A stretch of 64,000 nucleotides of DNA from JAFEBO01 sp036392375 (GCA_036392375.1 DASVYC010000064.1:1-64000); one strand, 5' to 3'. Shown: positions 31,964-42,358, counted from the stretch's first letter. Notes: a model not told the origin generated them from the letters alone. Program-made: numbers and translations.

Positions 31964-33514
31964 CTAGTGGCCGCCGCCGTGGGCGTCCTTCTTGGCGTCC
32001 TTCTTCGCGCCGCCGTGCGAGTCCTTCTTGGCGTCGCCGTGCCCGCCGGCGTCCTTCTTGGTGCCGCTGAGCTTGGCGGCCATGGCGTCGGAGAGGGCGT
32101 ACGTGACTTTCTTTTTCCGCAAGGTTGGGGTGCCGCCCAGGCCCTGCTCCTCGCCGTGCCCGTCCGGCGCGTGCGGGTCGGCGTGACCGGAAGCGTCGGC
32201 GGTGTGCGCTTCGGCGGGTCCGTCGGCGTGCTCATCGTCGTCGTCGTGACCAGCGGTCGCGTGTCCCCCGGGGAAATCGCTGACCAGCGTGCTGGGTGCC
32301 TTGGTCGCGACCGGCTGCTCGGGCCGTTGCAGCATCAAACGGTAACCCCAGACCAGGGTCGCGAGGAAGATGGTGTTGACTCCCAGCCAGCCCACGGTGT
32401 CGCGGACGATCTTGGGCTTGCCCGCCAGCGGCTTGGCGCACGCGACGGCCAGGCCCGCGGTGCGGCCGGCGACCGCCCGCGACAGGCGTTCTGCCAAAGA
32501 GGGGCCGCGGGGCGCGGCTCGCGCGGGAACCGGAGCGGCAGGAGCCGCGGGGGCGGCGGGAGCCGGAGCGGGCGCGGCCGCCGAAACCGGTTCGGGAGCT
32601 GGTGCCGGGGCGGGCGGCGCGTTTGCTTCCGAAGCCGCCGCGGCGACCGGTGCCTCGGCGACCGCCGGAGCGGCTGCAGCGGCGGGAGCGGGCGCGGCGG
32701 CGGGGTCCGCGGACAGCAGCTCGTCGGTGAGACGGGCAAGTTGATCGTCCAGGGCCGAGATGTCGGCGGCGGTCTCTTCCCGTGCCGGCATCGCGGGCCG
32801 AGACGGAGCCGCAGTCACAGTCTCGACGGGCGCGGGAGGGGCCGTGGGAGCCGCACTCGCATCCGGCTCGGCGATTGGTGCCGCAGTCTCGCCCGACTCG
32901 GCAGCGTCGACGGGTTCGGTGGCCGCCGCCGTGGGCTCCGTGGTCGCTGGCGTCGCTTCGGTCTCGGGCGGGGCGGTGGGAGTCGCTTGGTCGGTCGGAG
33001 TGGCCGGCTCGGCGGGCTGCGTCGCGACCTCGGCGACCGCTTCCGGAACGGCGGGCGCAGCGTCGCTCGGAATCGCGTCGTCAATCGTGCGGTTCGCGTC
33101 CGCTGCCGCGGGTTCGGCGGAGGCCAGCTCCGTCGCCGAGGTCGGTACGGACACCGGCTCGGTCGCGGTGGGTTCGTTGGTCGGATCGGTGTCTTGCTTC
33201 GCGGCGTCGTCCTGTTTCGACAGCGTCTCCGCAAGGTCGGCGAGCGATCCCGTCGCGGGCGTCTCATCCACGAACTGGCTCACCAGCGAATCGACCTGGG
33301 CCTCGATCGAGGAAACCGCGGCTTCGGCGGCCGCCGCGGCTGACTCGGGCTTCGGCGCATCGGCGAGCGGCGCGTTGGGAGTCAGCGCATCTGGCGCGGC
33401 TTTCGGCGGATCATTCTTCTCCTGCTCGGCGAGCAGCGCGTCCAACTGCGCATCCAGCGACGCCAGCTCGTTGGCTGGATCGGGACCGCCTGGTTGCTTG
33501 CCTGCCTGCGACAT
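31964..33514 (-). CDS. Ala/Pro-rich protein with coiled repeats, one membrane helix and His-rich tail
   Basis: A 516-residue low-complexity protein. Three related helical motifs occur: SLDAQLDALLAEQ near residue 19, SIEAQVDSLVSQF near 69 and ALDDQLARLTDELL near 255, separated by Ala/Pro/Thr/Glu linkers. A Pro/Ala block leads to one membrane segment (VGWLGVNTIFLATLVWGYRL, about residues 392-411), then a His/Asp-rich stretch (HATAGHDDDDEHADGP) and a Lys/His/Gly tail. The topology suggests a long spacer with repeated docking helices on one side of a membrane and a metal-binding tail on the other. Not recognised as a family; composition makes chance similarity likely. Confidence 0.7.
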   Translation of the reverse strand: MSQAGKQPGGPDPANELASLDAQLDALLAEQEKNDPPKAAPDALTPNAPLADAPKPESAAAAAEAAVSSIEAQVDSLVSQFVDETPATGSLADLAETLSKQDDAAKQDTDPTNEPTATEPVSVPTSATELASAEPAAADANRTIDDAIPSDAAPAVPEAVAEVATQPAEPATPTDQATPTAPPETEATPATTEPTAAATEPVDAAESGETAAPIAEPDASAAPTAPPAPVETVTAAPSRPAMPAREETAADISALDDQLARLTDELLSADPAAAPAPAAAAAPAVAEAPVAAAASEANAPPAPAPAPEPVSAAAPAPAPAAPAAPAAPVPARAAPRGPSLAERLSRAVAGRTAGLAVACAKPLAGKPKIVRDTVGWLGVNTIFLATLVWGYRLMLQRPEQPVATKAPSTLVSDFPGGHATAGHDDDDEHADGPAEAHTADASGHADPHAPDGHGEEQGLGGTPTLRKKKVTYALSDAMAAKLSGTKKDAGGHGDAKKDSHGGAKKDAKKDAHGGGH

Positions 33515-33715
33515 CGATCCGCGCGCCTCCCGTCACGCCTCCTGAGCGTGATCGTCGTGTCTCGGTCATCGACCAAGCGGCCAAGCCGCTCCACCACCGG
33601 CAACTCTATCGGACCAGTCTCGGGCAGTTTCCGCCCGCACGAAACGCCGAGACCGGCGATTCCCTCCGACTCGCTCGCCCGCCGCAGGCTCTCGGACCTT
33701 CTCTACCCTGCTGGC

Positions 33716-34453
33716 GTGGCCCGGCATCGCATCCTTCTTGACGATCCATCGCTCACGCTCGTAGCGGGAAGCCGCGTGGTCGTCGGCGGCGACGAGGCCC
33801 ACCACGCGGCACGGGTCAAACGCTGCGCGGTCGGCGACGCGGTTGACGTGCTGAACGGCATGGGCGTGCGGGGCGAATCCGCGATCGCCGCGATCCGAAA
33901 ATCGCGCGACGGATGGGAGCTCGAGCTTGAGATTCGTGCGGTGCAGCAGTCCCCCCGCCCGCGCCCGCGGCTGGAGGTCTTTGCCGCGGCGGCCAAGGGC
34001 GAGCGGCTCGAAGAGATGATCGACGGCTTGTCGCAAGTCGGCGCGGACGTGTACCGCCCGCTGCTCTCCAAACGCACGGTCGTGGACCCGCGCGAGGGAA
34101 AGCTCACGCGCCTGCGGCGGGTCGCGCACGAATCCATGAAGCAGTGTGGTCGCACGTGGGCGATGGAGATCGGCGAGCCGATTGCGTTCAAGGACGCGTT
34201 GTCAGGCCCAGACGCGGGGACGGTGGTGCTGGCGGCGGACGCCACGGGCGGAGCGCCGCCGGCGCGGCAGATCGCGGAAGCGGAGCGTGTCATCCTGCTG
34301 GTCGGGCCTGAGGGCGGATTCAGCGAGGACGAGTTCACGCAGCTCAAGGCGGCGGACGTGCCGACGTTCAGGTTCTCGCCTCATGTGCTGCGAGTGGAGA
34401 CGGCGGCGGTGGTCGGGGCGGCGTTGCTGCGGACGCTTTCATCCCCGCGTTAG
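33716..34453 (+). CDS. rsmE: RsmE-type 16S rRNA (uracil-N3) methyltransferase
   Basis: Methylates U1498 of 16S rRNA in E. coli. A SPOUT-class knot enzyme: N-terminal PUA-like part with HHAARVKRCAVGDAVDVLNG, then KGERLEEMIDGLSQVGADVY, SMKQCGR, and the SAM-knot words LLVGPEGGFSEDE and VLRVETAAV. 245 residues, normal for the family. GTG start at 33716 gives the typical HRILLDDP opening. It precedes rnr with a 70-bp gap, same strand. Confidence 0.92.
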   Translation: MARHRILLDDPSLTLVAGSRVVVGGDEAHHAARVKRCAVGDAVDVLNGMGVRGESAIAAIRKSRDGWELELEIRAVQQSPRPRPRLEVFAAAAKGERLEEMIDGLSQVGADVYRPLLSKRTVVDPREGKLTRLRRVAHESMKQCGRTWAMEIGEPIAFKDALSGPDAGTVVLAADATGGAPPARQIAEAERVILLVGPEGGFSEDEFTQLKAADVPTFRFSPHVLRVETAAVVGAALLRTLSSPR

Positions 34454-34523
34454 AGGGGTGCGCTTTCGCCGCGGCTGCCCGATGGCTCAGAGAGTCGGGC
34501 GCGGACAACCGCTACTCTTGCCC

Positions 34524-37019
34524 ATGAGCCTCCGATTCCGCAAGCGTCTCCTCGAGCACCTCAAGCACGAGGACTACACGCCGCGGAGCATCAGCCATCT
34601 CAGGGAAGACCTTGCGGTCGATGAGGACGATGCCTCCGAGTTCGAGGCCGCGGTGAAGTCGCTCGCCGATGAACGAGCGGTCGAGATCTCGCAGAACGGA
34701 TTGATCGGCTTGCCCTCGGTCGAGAAGATGGGTGGCACAGTCATCGGCACGTTCCGCAAGGCGATGAAGGGCTTCGGCTTTGTGCAGCCTGAGGTGGCGG
34801 TGCGCGAAGGCTCGATCTTCATTCCGGCCGAGGACACCGGCGATGCGCTCAGCGGCGACAAGGTGAAGGTTGCGGTGCGGCGAGACACCGGGCGGGCCCG
34901 GGCCGGCGCGGGCGACGGGCCGCAGTTTGTCGGAGCCATCGTCGAAGTCGTGAAGCGCAAGCGCAGCAGTTTCTCGGGCGAACTCGTGAAGCGCGGCCAG
35001 CAGTGGGTTGTGTTCCCAGACGGTCGCGAGGTAACCGAACCGATCGTGGTGCGCGACGCGGCGGCCAAGAACGCGCCCGAGGGCAGCAAGGTCATCATCG
35101 AATTGGTCGCGTACCCGCAGGGCAACGTGCTGGGCGAGGGCGTGATCACCAAGGTGCTCGGTGCCGCGGGCATGCCCGATGTTGAGACCCAGGCCGTCAT
35201 CGCGGCGTACGACCTGCCCGGCGAGTTTCCCGAAGAATGCAACGACCAAGCCCGCGATGTCACGGTCGTCTACGACAGGCAGATCGCGGAGTTCCAGGAT
35301 GTCGGCGCCAAGTGCTTCGACAAGGAAGGCTGGGGCGGGCGGACCGACCTGACCAACGACTTCATCATTACGATCGACCCACCGGACGCCAAGGACTACG
35401 ACGACGCGATCAGCATCCGCCCGAGCAAGCACGTGCCGGGTGGGTGGGACCTGGCGGTGCACATCGCCGACGTGGCGCACTTCATCCCGCCGGGTTCACC
35501 GATCGATGTCGAGGCGCGGGACCGCGCGAACAGCGTCTACCTGCCGCGGCGGGTGATCCCGATGATCCCGGAGCTGCTCAGCAACGGCATCTGCTCGCTG
35601 CAGGAGGGTGTGCATCGCTTCTGCAAGACGGCGATGATGACGTACGACAAGTCCGGCGCGTGCGTGCTCGAAGGCGTGCAGAACACGCTCATCAAGAGCG
35701 CCAAGCGGCTGACGTATCTCGAAGCGCAGGCCCTCATCGACGGCGATTTCAACGAGGCCCGCAAGCACGCCAAGACCCCGCCCAGGTACAGCGATCAATT
35801 GATCGAGACGCTGCAGCAGATGGACGCGTGCGCGAAGGCCATCCAGGGGCGTCGCCAGCGTCAGGGGATGATCAGCCTTGAGTTGCCCGACGTGGTGCTC
35901 ATCTACGACGACAACGGGCACGTGGTCGACGCCGAGCGCGAGGACGACGCGTTCACGCACACGCTGATCGAGATGTTCATGGTCGAGGCGAATGAGGTGC
36001 TGGCGCGGCTGTTCGAGAAGCTGGGCGTGCCGCTGCTGCGGCGCACGCACCCCGACCCGACGCCGGGCGATGTGGATTCGCTCCGCAAGGCGGCGATGGT
36101 CGCGGGCTTCCGCATCCCCAAGAATCCGACGCGTGAGGAGCTGCAGGCGCTCCTGAACGCGACCCGCGGCACGCCCGCGAGCCGTGCCGTGCACATGGCC
36201 GTGCTGCGGACCATGAGCCGGGCCGAGTACTCCCCGGCGATGATCGGCCACTTCGCGCTCGCCAGCGAGGCCTACGCGCACTTCACCAGCCCGATCCGCC
36301 GCTACGCCGACCTCACCGTGCACCGCGCGCTCGCCGAGTACCTGCGTCAGACCGACAACGGCACGAAGCGCCCCAAGGGCGACGGCGAACGCCGCGAGCT
36401 GGGCCGCATCCTCCGTGATTCCAAGATGTGCCCGGACGAGGCCGAGCTCGTCGAGATCGGTCGGCACGCGACGCGGCGCGAGGAAGCCGCGACCGAGGCC
36501 GAGCGGGCGCTGCGCAGCTTCCTGGTGCTCCAGCTTCTCGAGAAGCACATCGGCGAGAGCTTCGACGCGGTGATCACGGGCCTCAACCCCCGCGGCGTGT
36601 TTATTCAGATCGACAAGTACCTCGCCGAGGGGTTCGTCAAGAAGGAAGACCTGCCCGGCGACGTGACCCGCGGCAACCTGTCGCCCTTCTGGCGAGTGGA
36701 CCCACGTACCGGTGCGCTCGTCGATGCCCGCTCGGGCCGCTCGTACAACATGGGCGACCGCGTGAGCGTGAAGATCGTGGCGGTGGACCTGCAGAAGCGG
36801 CAGATGGAATGCGTCGTGGACAACGCCGAGGGACGTGCCGCGGGCAAGGCCAAGAAGATCGCCGAGAAGCCGGGCGGACTGGGGCTCGGGGGCGGCTTCG
36901 TGAAAGGCCAGGGTGCGGGTTTCGGCAACCTCGGCCGCGACGGCGGCACGCGGCGCAGCCAGAAGAGCAAGTCCCGCGACAAGGGTAAGCCGAATTGGAG
37001 ACGAGATAAGGGACGGTGA
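34524..37019 (+). CDS. rnr: ribonuclease R
   Basis: Processive 3'-5' exoribonuclease for structured RNA and rRNA quality control. 831 residues in the usual order: N-terminal winged helix (LLEHLKHEDYTPRSISHLRE), cold-shock domain (GTFRKAMKGFGFVQPE), catalytic RNB domain with IDPPDAKDYDDAISI and SPIRRYADLTVHRAL, S1 domain (FDAVITGLNPRGVFIQIDKY), and a Lys/Arg/Gly-rich tail. The catalytic aspartates of the DPPDAKDYDD motif are present. The start at 34524 gives a family-normal N-terminus. The gene ends 4 bp before a convergent gene. Confidence 0.95.
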   Translation: MSLRFRKRLLEHLKHEDYTPRSISHLREDLAVDEDDASEFEAAVKSLADERAVEISQNGLIGLPSVEKMGGTVIGTFRKAMKGFGFVQPEVAVREGSIFIPAEDTGDALSGDKVKVAVRRDTGRARAGAGDGPQFVGAIVEVVKRKRSSFSGELVKRGQQWVVFPDGREVTEPIVVRDAAAKNAPEGSKVIIELVAYPQGNVLGEGVITKVLGAAGMPDVETQAVIAAYDLPGEFPEECNDQARDVTVVYDRQIAEFQDVGAKCFDKEGWGGRTDLTNDFIITIDPPDAKDYDDAISIRPSKHVPGGWDLAVHIADVAHFIPPGSPIDVEARDRANSVYLPRRVIPMIPELLSNGICSLQEGVHRFCKTAMMTYDKSGACVLEGVQNTLIKSAKRLTYLEAQALIDGDFNEARKHAKTPPRYSDQLIETLQQMDACAKAIQGRRQRQGMISLELPDVVLIYDDNGHVVDAEREDDAFTHTLIEMFMVEANEVLARLFEKLGVPLLRRTHPDPTPGDVDSLRKAAMVAGFRIPKNPTREELQALLNATRGTPASRAVHMAVLRTMSRAEYSPAMIGHFALASEAYAHFTSPIRRYADLTVHRALAEYLRQTDNGTKRPKGDGERRELGRILRDSKMCPDEAELVEIGRHATRREEAATEAERALRSFLVLQLLEKHIGESFDAVITGLNPRGVFIQIDKYLAEGFVKKEDLPGDVTRGNLSPFWRVDPRTGALVDARSGRSYNMGDRVSVKIVAVDLQKRQMECVVDNAEGRAAGKAKKIAEKPGGLGLGGGFVKGQGAGFGNLGRDGGTRRSQKSKSRDKGKPNWRRDKGR

Positions 37020-37023
37020 GTGC

Positions 37024-37626
37024 CTACTCGCCCTTCCCGCTCCCCACCACCACCCAGTCCCCGTTCTTGCTTTCGTGCAGGTGCATGACCTCGGCGGCGA
37101 GCGTGGTGACTTGCTCGTTGTAACGGAACCAGTGCACGCACAGAGCCGCGAGGATGCCGCAGCAGATCCACGCGCCCACTTCGGCGGCTCGGTGGCGGCG
37201 GATGCGCCACAAGATGAACACGCCGCAGACCACAGTCGCGGATTTCCAGAGAACGATCGAGCACACCCCGCCGTAGACCATCAGGAACCGGGCGATCGGG
37301 TTCACCTCGGTCATGCCGACGGTGGTGGCGTAAGCCAGCGTCATCTTGAGGTCCGCGAGGCTCATCAGGACGATGGCCAGGGCGTAGCACAGGAACCGCA
37401 GATCGCGGCGGCTCCAGTGGTGGCGGTGGCACCAGCCCCGGAAGGCGGTGAACGCTCGAGCGAGCGGGCCGGCCGCGAACGCCGATTCGGGTGGAGTGGG
37501 CGGGGCGGGTGGGGCGGGTGGGACGAGCAGGGCGATCACCGGGACGCCGGCGTGCGTCTGGGCGGGATCGGGGGTGCTGGCCGCCAGGGGCAGGACGCCC
37601 GCGGCGGGTCCGGGTGCACGCGCCAT
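37024..37626 (-). CDS. DUF5658-like membrane protein
   Basis: A 200-residue protein with a Pro/Ala-rich N-terminus and about four membrane segments (FLCYALAIVLMSLADLKMTL, MVYGGVCSIVLWKSATVVCG, VGAWICCGILAALCVHWF). The GMTEVNPIARFLM motif following the first helix is typical of DUF5658-type proteins (D...T...EANP). Function unknown. Convergent with rnr. Confidence 0.65.
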   Translation of the reverse strand: MARAPGPAAGVLPLAASTPDPAQTHAGVPVIALLVPPAPPAPPTPPESAFAAGPLARAFTAFRGWCHRHHWSRRDLRFLCYALAIVLMSLADLKMTLAYATTVGMTEVNPIARFLMVYGGVCSIVLWKSATVVCGVFILWRIRRHRAAEVGAWICCGILAALCVHWFRYNEQVTTLAAEVMHLHESKNGDWVVVGSGKGE

Positions 37627-37974
37627 GATCTGTGCCGGATCGGCCGGTCGCGCGGGCGGCTGAAGGGCGATGTCAAGCCAGACCCGTAGACTTCACAAAC
37701 CCCACGACCGACTGGGACGAACAGAATGCCTGGAAGGTCTTGGAAGCACGAAACTTATGTCTCTCTCTCGGTTCTCGGTCCGCGGCTCGTGATGCTCCTT
37801 GACGGCTCCTTGACGGCACGCCACTGCTCTCGAGACCGGTTCCTCCGCCGGTCGCTAGAGCCTCGCCCCCGGATTAGTTGGCCAGATTCGTTGATGAGAA
37901 AGGCAACGAACCGGCACGCTCGCTCGCTGTACCGGTATCTAGTCTTCTCGTGCTCCTTCCGCCGGATGGACTCC
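37627..37974. other. upstream region of the large TPR/propeller gene
   Basis: About 350 bp with no convincing gene. It contains a direct repeat of GCTCCTTGACG (37791-37812). The coding frame of the next gene is open back to 37726, but this part has no signal peptide and unusual composition. Confidence 0.4.
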
Positions 37975-40900
37975 ATGCGTGAGCGTCGGACAACTCGGGG
38001 TGGGCTGATGGCGCGGGCCGCCGCGTTGGTGATCGCTCTCGCCAGCGGCGTGGCCCCGGCGCAGCAGTCGCCCGTCTACCCCGACGACTCCGTGCAGGCA
38101 CGCGAGGCTCTTCTCCGCGTCGACGAACTGCAGGGCGCTGGCAACCTCGCCGAGGCGGCACGCGTGCTGCAGACTTTGCTCGATCTCGAGGGTGATAAGG
38201 TGCTGGAGGCGAGCACCGATCCGGACCTGTTCATCAGCGTCCGCGAGCGCGTGCATCGCCTGCTCCTCGAGAAGACGCCGCTCCTGGAGCGGTACCGCAG
38301 CAGCGAGGGACCCCGGGCTCAGAAGCTGCTCGACGAAGGGCAGCACGCCCTCGTGGAAGCGACGCGTTTGCTCACGAGCGCGGGCTTCGAGGCCGCGCTT
38401 CGGGTTGCGCAGATCCACCTGGAGTCCGGGCGCTTCGAGGCGGCGCGGCTGACGCTCGAGCAGCTCGAGAAGCATCCCGACCGCCGCGGCAGCGCCGACG
38501 CCGCCCGCTTGGCGGGACGCGTCGCGCGATTTATCACCCGATCCGAGGTCCGCGCCTGGGCCGGTCGCTGGATGAGCGAGGCGTCGGTACCCGCCAACCC
38601 GACGGCAAACGAGACGGTGACGCTCGAGGTGCCCGCGGAGCTGCGGGCTGTGGCGCTCGCGCCGCAGACGCCCTCGCCGGGCGGTCCGGAGTGGGCGACG
38701 CTGCCGAACAAGCCGCTGATCTCGACGACCGTGCTGACCCGTCCGGTCCGCGACGAAGAAGACGAGGACGAGGAGCCGATCGAGTTCGCGCAGCAGGCGG
38801 CGACGCGGCCCTGGATCCTCCCCGCGGTCTCGGGCGACGTGGTGGTGGTCAACAACGCGTCGTACGTGCAGGGGCTGGATCGATTCACGCTGGCGCCGCT
38901 CTGGAGCGTGCGCCCCTCCGGTCGCGACGCGGCCCGCGGCGGCTCGCCCCGCAGCGCCTCGCAGATCGCCCGGCTCGAGGACAGTGCGTGGGTGCACATC
39001 GACGGCCCGATCGCCTTGGCCGCCACCGGGTTCGCGACCGAGTCCGGTCGCGAGGGCGACCGCCGCCTGCACGCCATGGACGCCCGCACCGGGCGGGTGC
39101 TGTGGTCGATCGATCCCGCGTCGGCCGACCGTCGCCTGGAGGGCTACGCGGTCCGCGGCGAGCCAGCGATCGTCGAGGGCACGGCGGTGGTCCCGATGCG
39201 CCGGAACTCGTCGATCCGGCGCATTTCGGGCGCGTTGTTCGCGGGCTTTGACGCCTGGACGGGCGAGCTGCGGTGGATCCGTCCGATCTGCTCGGTGGGT
39301 GTGCTGCCTTACAACCGCTCGCCGCACGTTGCCGAGCGTTGCGTGGCCCAGGCTGGCGTGGTTTACAAGGCCGACGGCCTGGGCGTCGTCTCCGCGATCG
39401 AGGCCGCGAGCGGACGCGTGGTCTGGGTCCGGCGCCAGCCGGTGCAGCCCGAGGCCCGCGCGCTGGCATCGCTCTCGATCACGGGGATGCTCCAGCCCTG
39501 GACCTCGACCGGCGTGATCGTGGACGGGACGTCGCTCATCACGCTGGCACCCGACTCGTTCAGCATCCTGCGGCTGTCGGCGGTGGATGGCTCGCTCTTG
39601 GGTCGTCGAGGCGTGGACGAGCTCGGCGAGGAGCCGGTGCTGCCGCTCTATATCCTCCGCGCGGGCGAACGCTTGATCGCCGTGGGACAGGATCGATTGG
39701 TCTCGCTCTCGATGCGTGACTTCGAGCGCGACGCGCCCCGCGGCAGCCTCCAGGTCCGCGACCCCGGCATCGCCGGCCGCATCAGCGTCGTGGGCTCGAG
39801 CCTGCTGGTCCCTGTCGAGGACAAGGTGCTGGAGCTCGACGCGACCGAGCTCAAGGTCCGATCGACCCACGCGGTGGCGTCGTCGGGCAACCTGATCGCG
39901 TTGCCGGACTCGCTCCTGATCGCGGGTGGCTCGGAGATCCACGCGTACCTCAAGTGGGAGACCGCCGAGACGATCCTGACCCAGCGGATGAACAAGTCGC
40001 CCGACGACACCGGCCCGGCGCTGTCGATGGCGAACCTGGCGTTCCGCTCGGGGCGTTACACCCGCATCGCGCCCGCGGTGGACCGCGTGCTGGAGATCCG
40101 CGATCGGCTGCCGGACGCGGCGGCGGTGCAGGCGGCCCGGCGTCGGCTGATCGACTCGCTGCGGGTGATGCTCGCCGCGGGGCGCCAGCGCTGGGACCCG
40201 GGCAGCGACTCCCGCAGCGACCAGGCCGAGAGCCCGCCGCTGACGGTCTTGACCGACCTCTCCACCCGGTTCGCCCGCGCGGCCGAGTCGCCCGCCGAGC
40301 TGGCGGAGCAAGAGCTCATCGCGGGCTGGCTGGGCGAGGCGCGTGCCAACCCGGCCCAGAGCCTCGAGTCGTACACGCGTGTGCTCGCCGACGCCTCGCT
40401 CGCCGAGTCGATGGTGCACAACGACCTGGGCGTGCCGGCTCCGGCATCGGTGGTCGCGACCGAGCGGCTGCTGGCGCTGGTGCGTCGCGTCGGCTCGGGG
40501 CCGTACGAGCCCTTCGCGGTGCAGGCCGCCCGCGAGCTGGAAGAGCTTGGCGCGTCCGCCAAGCCCGCGGAGTTGGCGGCCCTCGCGGCCCGATTCCCCG
40601 CGTCCTCGGCCGCGGCAGACGCGTGGGCTCGCGTGGCCGACGCCGAGGCGTCCGAGCCCGACGCGCAGGTGCGGGCTCTGGCCTTGGCGCTGCGCGCCCT
40701 GGAGCACGCCCAAGGACCGCGCACACCCAAGGCCGCCAGCGACGCGAAGGCGTTGGGAGGACGCTTGCTCGCCACGCTTCTCTCGCAGGGCCGCGTGAGC
40801 GAGGCCAACCGGGTGGCATTCTCGTTCCCCGCGCGCTTCGCGGGAGCGACGGTCGAATTCACGCCCGCGGCACCCACGGGCCTCGCGCATCAGCCCCGCC

Positions 40901-42309
40901 CGCGGCTGGGGAGGGAGCTCTCCGACGATGTCCGCACGCTCGTGGGCTGGGTGATCGCGCCGCCCAAGATCACCGACAACCCCGGCCGCCCCACCGACCG
41001 CACCGTGCTCATCTCGCCGGGGCGGCACCTGGTGGCGCTCTACGCCACCGCGCTCACCGATCCGTCGGTCGAGCCGCTGTGGACCCGGCGTTATGAGCAG
41101 CGCTCGCCCCGGGTCATCCGCATCGACGCCGACGCGACGTATCTCTACTGGCCCGCCGACTCGCGGGCGGACCGCACCGGGGGCGTGATCGAGCGGATCC
41201 GCAACGACGGCTCGAGCGCGTGGCTGAGCCGCGAGATCATCCAGCAGCTCGACGAGATCGAGGCCCGCGACCCCGAGGAGTCCACGCCCTTCTCGACGCC
41301 GCTCGACGGCTCGGTGAGCCCGGGCGACCTGCTGGTGGCGATGGACGACGCCACGCTCATCCTGTTGGAGCGCGTGGGCCGCATCCTGTGCATCGATCTG
41401 TCCAGCGGGAAGACGCTGTGGACGGCGCGTCTGCCCAAGACCCGGATCTACGACGCCGCGCTCAGCGGCGAGCTCTTGGTCGTGGGCGGCGCCAACACCG
41501 ATCGCGATGCCGCCGTCGCCTTCCGCGGGCGCAGCGCGTTCCTGCCCATGACGCTGGTGGCCTTTGACCGCAAGCGCGGCGGCACGCCGCGAGACCTGCG
41601 TCCGGCGCTCGCACGCGGGCTGAACCTGGGCGACGACAAGAACCTCGCCGCCACGCTCGGTGAGTTCCAGCAGGTCCGCTGGCTGCGGACCATCCCCGCG
41701 ACCAACGGCCCGGGGCGCATCCTGCTCGGCATGCACAACCGCGTGATCGCCTTTGACACCTCGGGCGAGAGCGTGCTCTGGAATTTCGATCAACCGTCCG
41801 TCACGCGCTCGGCTGAATGCTGGATCCACGCCGACCGCGCGTATGTGCTGAACGAGGATCGGGCGGTCGTCACCCTCTCGCTCGCCGACGGCACCCAGCC
41901 GCATAACCCCCTCGACCCCCGTGAGCGCTTGCCGCAGGAAGGCCCGATCTCGGTGGCACCGCTGGGCGAGGGCGCAATCGGGTTTGTCAGCGGGCACGGC
42001 GTGGCGATCTTCTCGCGCAAGGGCGAACTGATCGGCCTGGACGCCACCCAGCACAGCCGCGAGAACGCTCACCTTTTCGCTCTGGGCGAGAGCACGGTTG
42101 TGATGGTGCCCGACCAGGCCCCCGAGCCGGACGGGACGATCACGGCCGACCTGCGCATTCTGGGCTTGCCGAGCGGGAAGCTGCTCTCGACCAGGGCCTT
42201 GTCGCTGGGCCGATCCCCGCGCGCGGTTGCTGCGCTCGACGGTCGGGTGCTGCTCACGGCCGGGGGCGTCACGATGGTGCTCCCGCTGCCGGCGAGCGGC
42301 AAGCCGTAA
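37975..42309 (+). CDS. very large exported TPR / PQQ-like propeller protein
   Basis: About 1444 residues. Signal peptide around LMARAAALVIALASGVAPAQ, then a helical TPR-like region (ALLRVDELQGAGNLAEAARV, AALRVAQIHLESGRFEAARL), a first set of PQQ-type blades (RRLHAMDARTGRVLWSIDPA, LFAGFDAWTGELRWIRPI), a second helical stretch, and a second set of blades (LCIDLSSGKTLWTARLPKTR). Similar long proteins are frequent in planctomycetes, where they are thought to be cell-envelope scaffolds. Several in-frame ATGs (37966, 37975, 38008) could start it; 37975 was chosen because it precedes a standard signal peptide. Confidence 0.8.
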   Translation: MRERRTTRGGLMARAAALVIALASGVAPAQQSPVYPDDSVQAREALLRVDELQGAGNLAEAARVLQTLLDLEGDKVLEASTDPDLFISVRERVHRLLLEKTPLLERYRSSEGPRAQKLLDEGQHALVEATRLLTSAGFEAALRVAQIHLESGRFEAARLTLEQLEKHPDRRGSADAARLAGRVARFITRSEVRAWAGRWMSEASVPANPTANETVTLEVPAELRAVALAPQTPSPGGPEWATLPNKPLISTTVLTRPVRDEEDEDEEPIEFAQQAATRPWILPAVSGDVVVVNNASYVQGLDRFTLAPLWSVRPSGRDAARGGSPRSASQIARLEDSAWVHIDGPIALAATGFATESGREGDRRLHAMDARTGRVLWSIDPASADRRLEGYAVRGEPAIVEGTAVVPMRRNSSIRRISGALFAGFDAWTGELRWIRPICSVGVLPYNRSPHVAERCVAQAGVVYKADGLGVVSAIEAASGRVVWVRRQPVQPEARALASLSITGMLQPWTSTGVIVDGTSLITLAPDSFSILRLSAVDGSLLGRRGVDELGEEPVLPLYILRAGERLIAVGQDRLVSLSMRDFERDAPRGSLQVRDPGIAGRISVVGSSLLVPVEDKVLELDATELKVRSTHAVASSGNLIALPDSLLIAGGSEIHAYLKWETAETILTQRMNKSPDDTGPALSMANLAFRSGRYTRIAPAVDRVLEIRDRLPDAAAVQAARRRLIDSLRVMLAAGRQRWDPGSDSRSDQAESPPLTVLTDLSTRFARAAESPAELAEQELIAGWLGEARANPAQSLESYTRVLADASLAESMVHNDLGVPAPASVVATERLLALVRRVGSGPYEPFAVQAARELEELGASAKPAELAALAARFPASSAAADAWARVADAEASEPDAQVRALALALRALEHAQGPRTPKAASDAKALGGRLLATLLSQGRVSEANRVAFSFPARFAGATVEFTPAAPTGLAHQPRPRLGRELSDDVRTLVGWVIAPPKITDNPGRPTDRTVLISPGRHLVALYATALTDPSVEPLWTRRYEQRSPRVIRIDADATYLYWPADSRADRTGGVIERIRNDGSSAWLSREIIQQLDEIEARDPEESTPFSTPLDGSVSPGDLLVAMDDATLILLERVGRILCIDLSSGKTLWTARLPKTRIYDAALSGELLVVGGANTDRDAAVAFRGRSAFLPMTLVAFDRKRGGTPRDLRPALARGLNLGDDKNLAATLGEFQQVRWLRTIPATNGPGRILLGMHNRVIAFDTSGESVLWNFDQPSVTRSAECWIHADRAYVLNEDRAVVTLSLADGTQPHNPLDPRERLPQEGPISVAPLGEGAIGFVSGHGVAIFSRKGELIGLDATQHSRENAHLFALGESTVVMVPDQAPEPDGTITADLRILGLPSGKLLSTRALSLGRSPRAVAALDGRVLLTAGGVTMVLPLPASGKP

Positions 42310-42358
42310 CGCTCCTGCTGGCCACGCTCCCGCGCGTCCCGCACGCTAAACTCGCCGC

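Noticed and set aside
37939..42072. Minus-strand frame of 1377 codons opposite the TPR/propeller gene
   Set aside because: Same shadow effect; Arg/His/Gln-rich and repeat-like, no recognisable motif or start.
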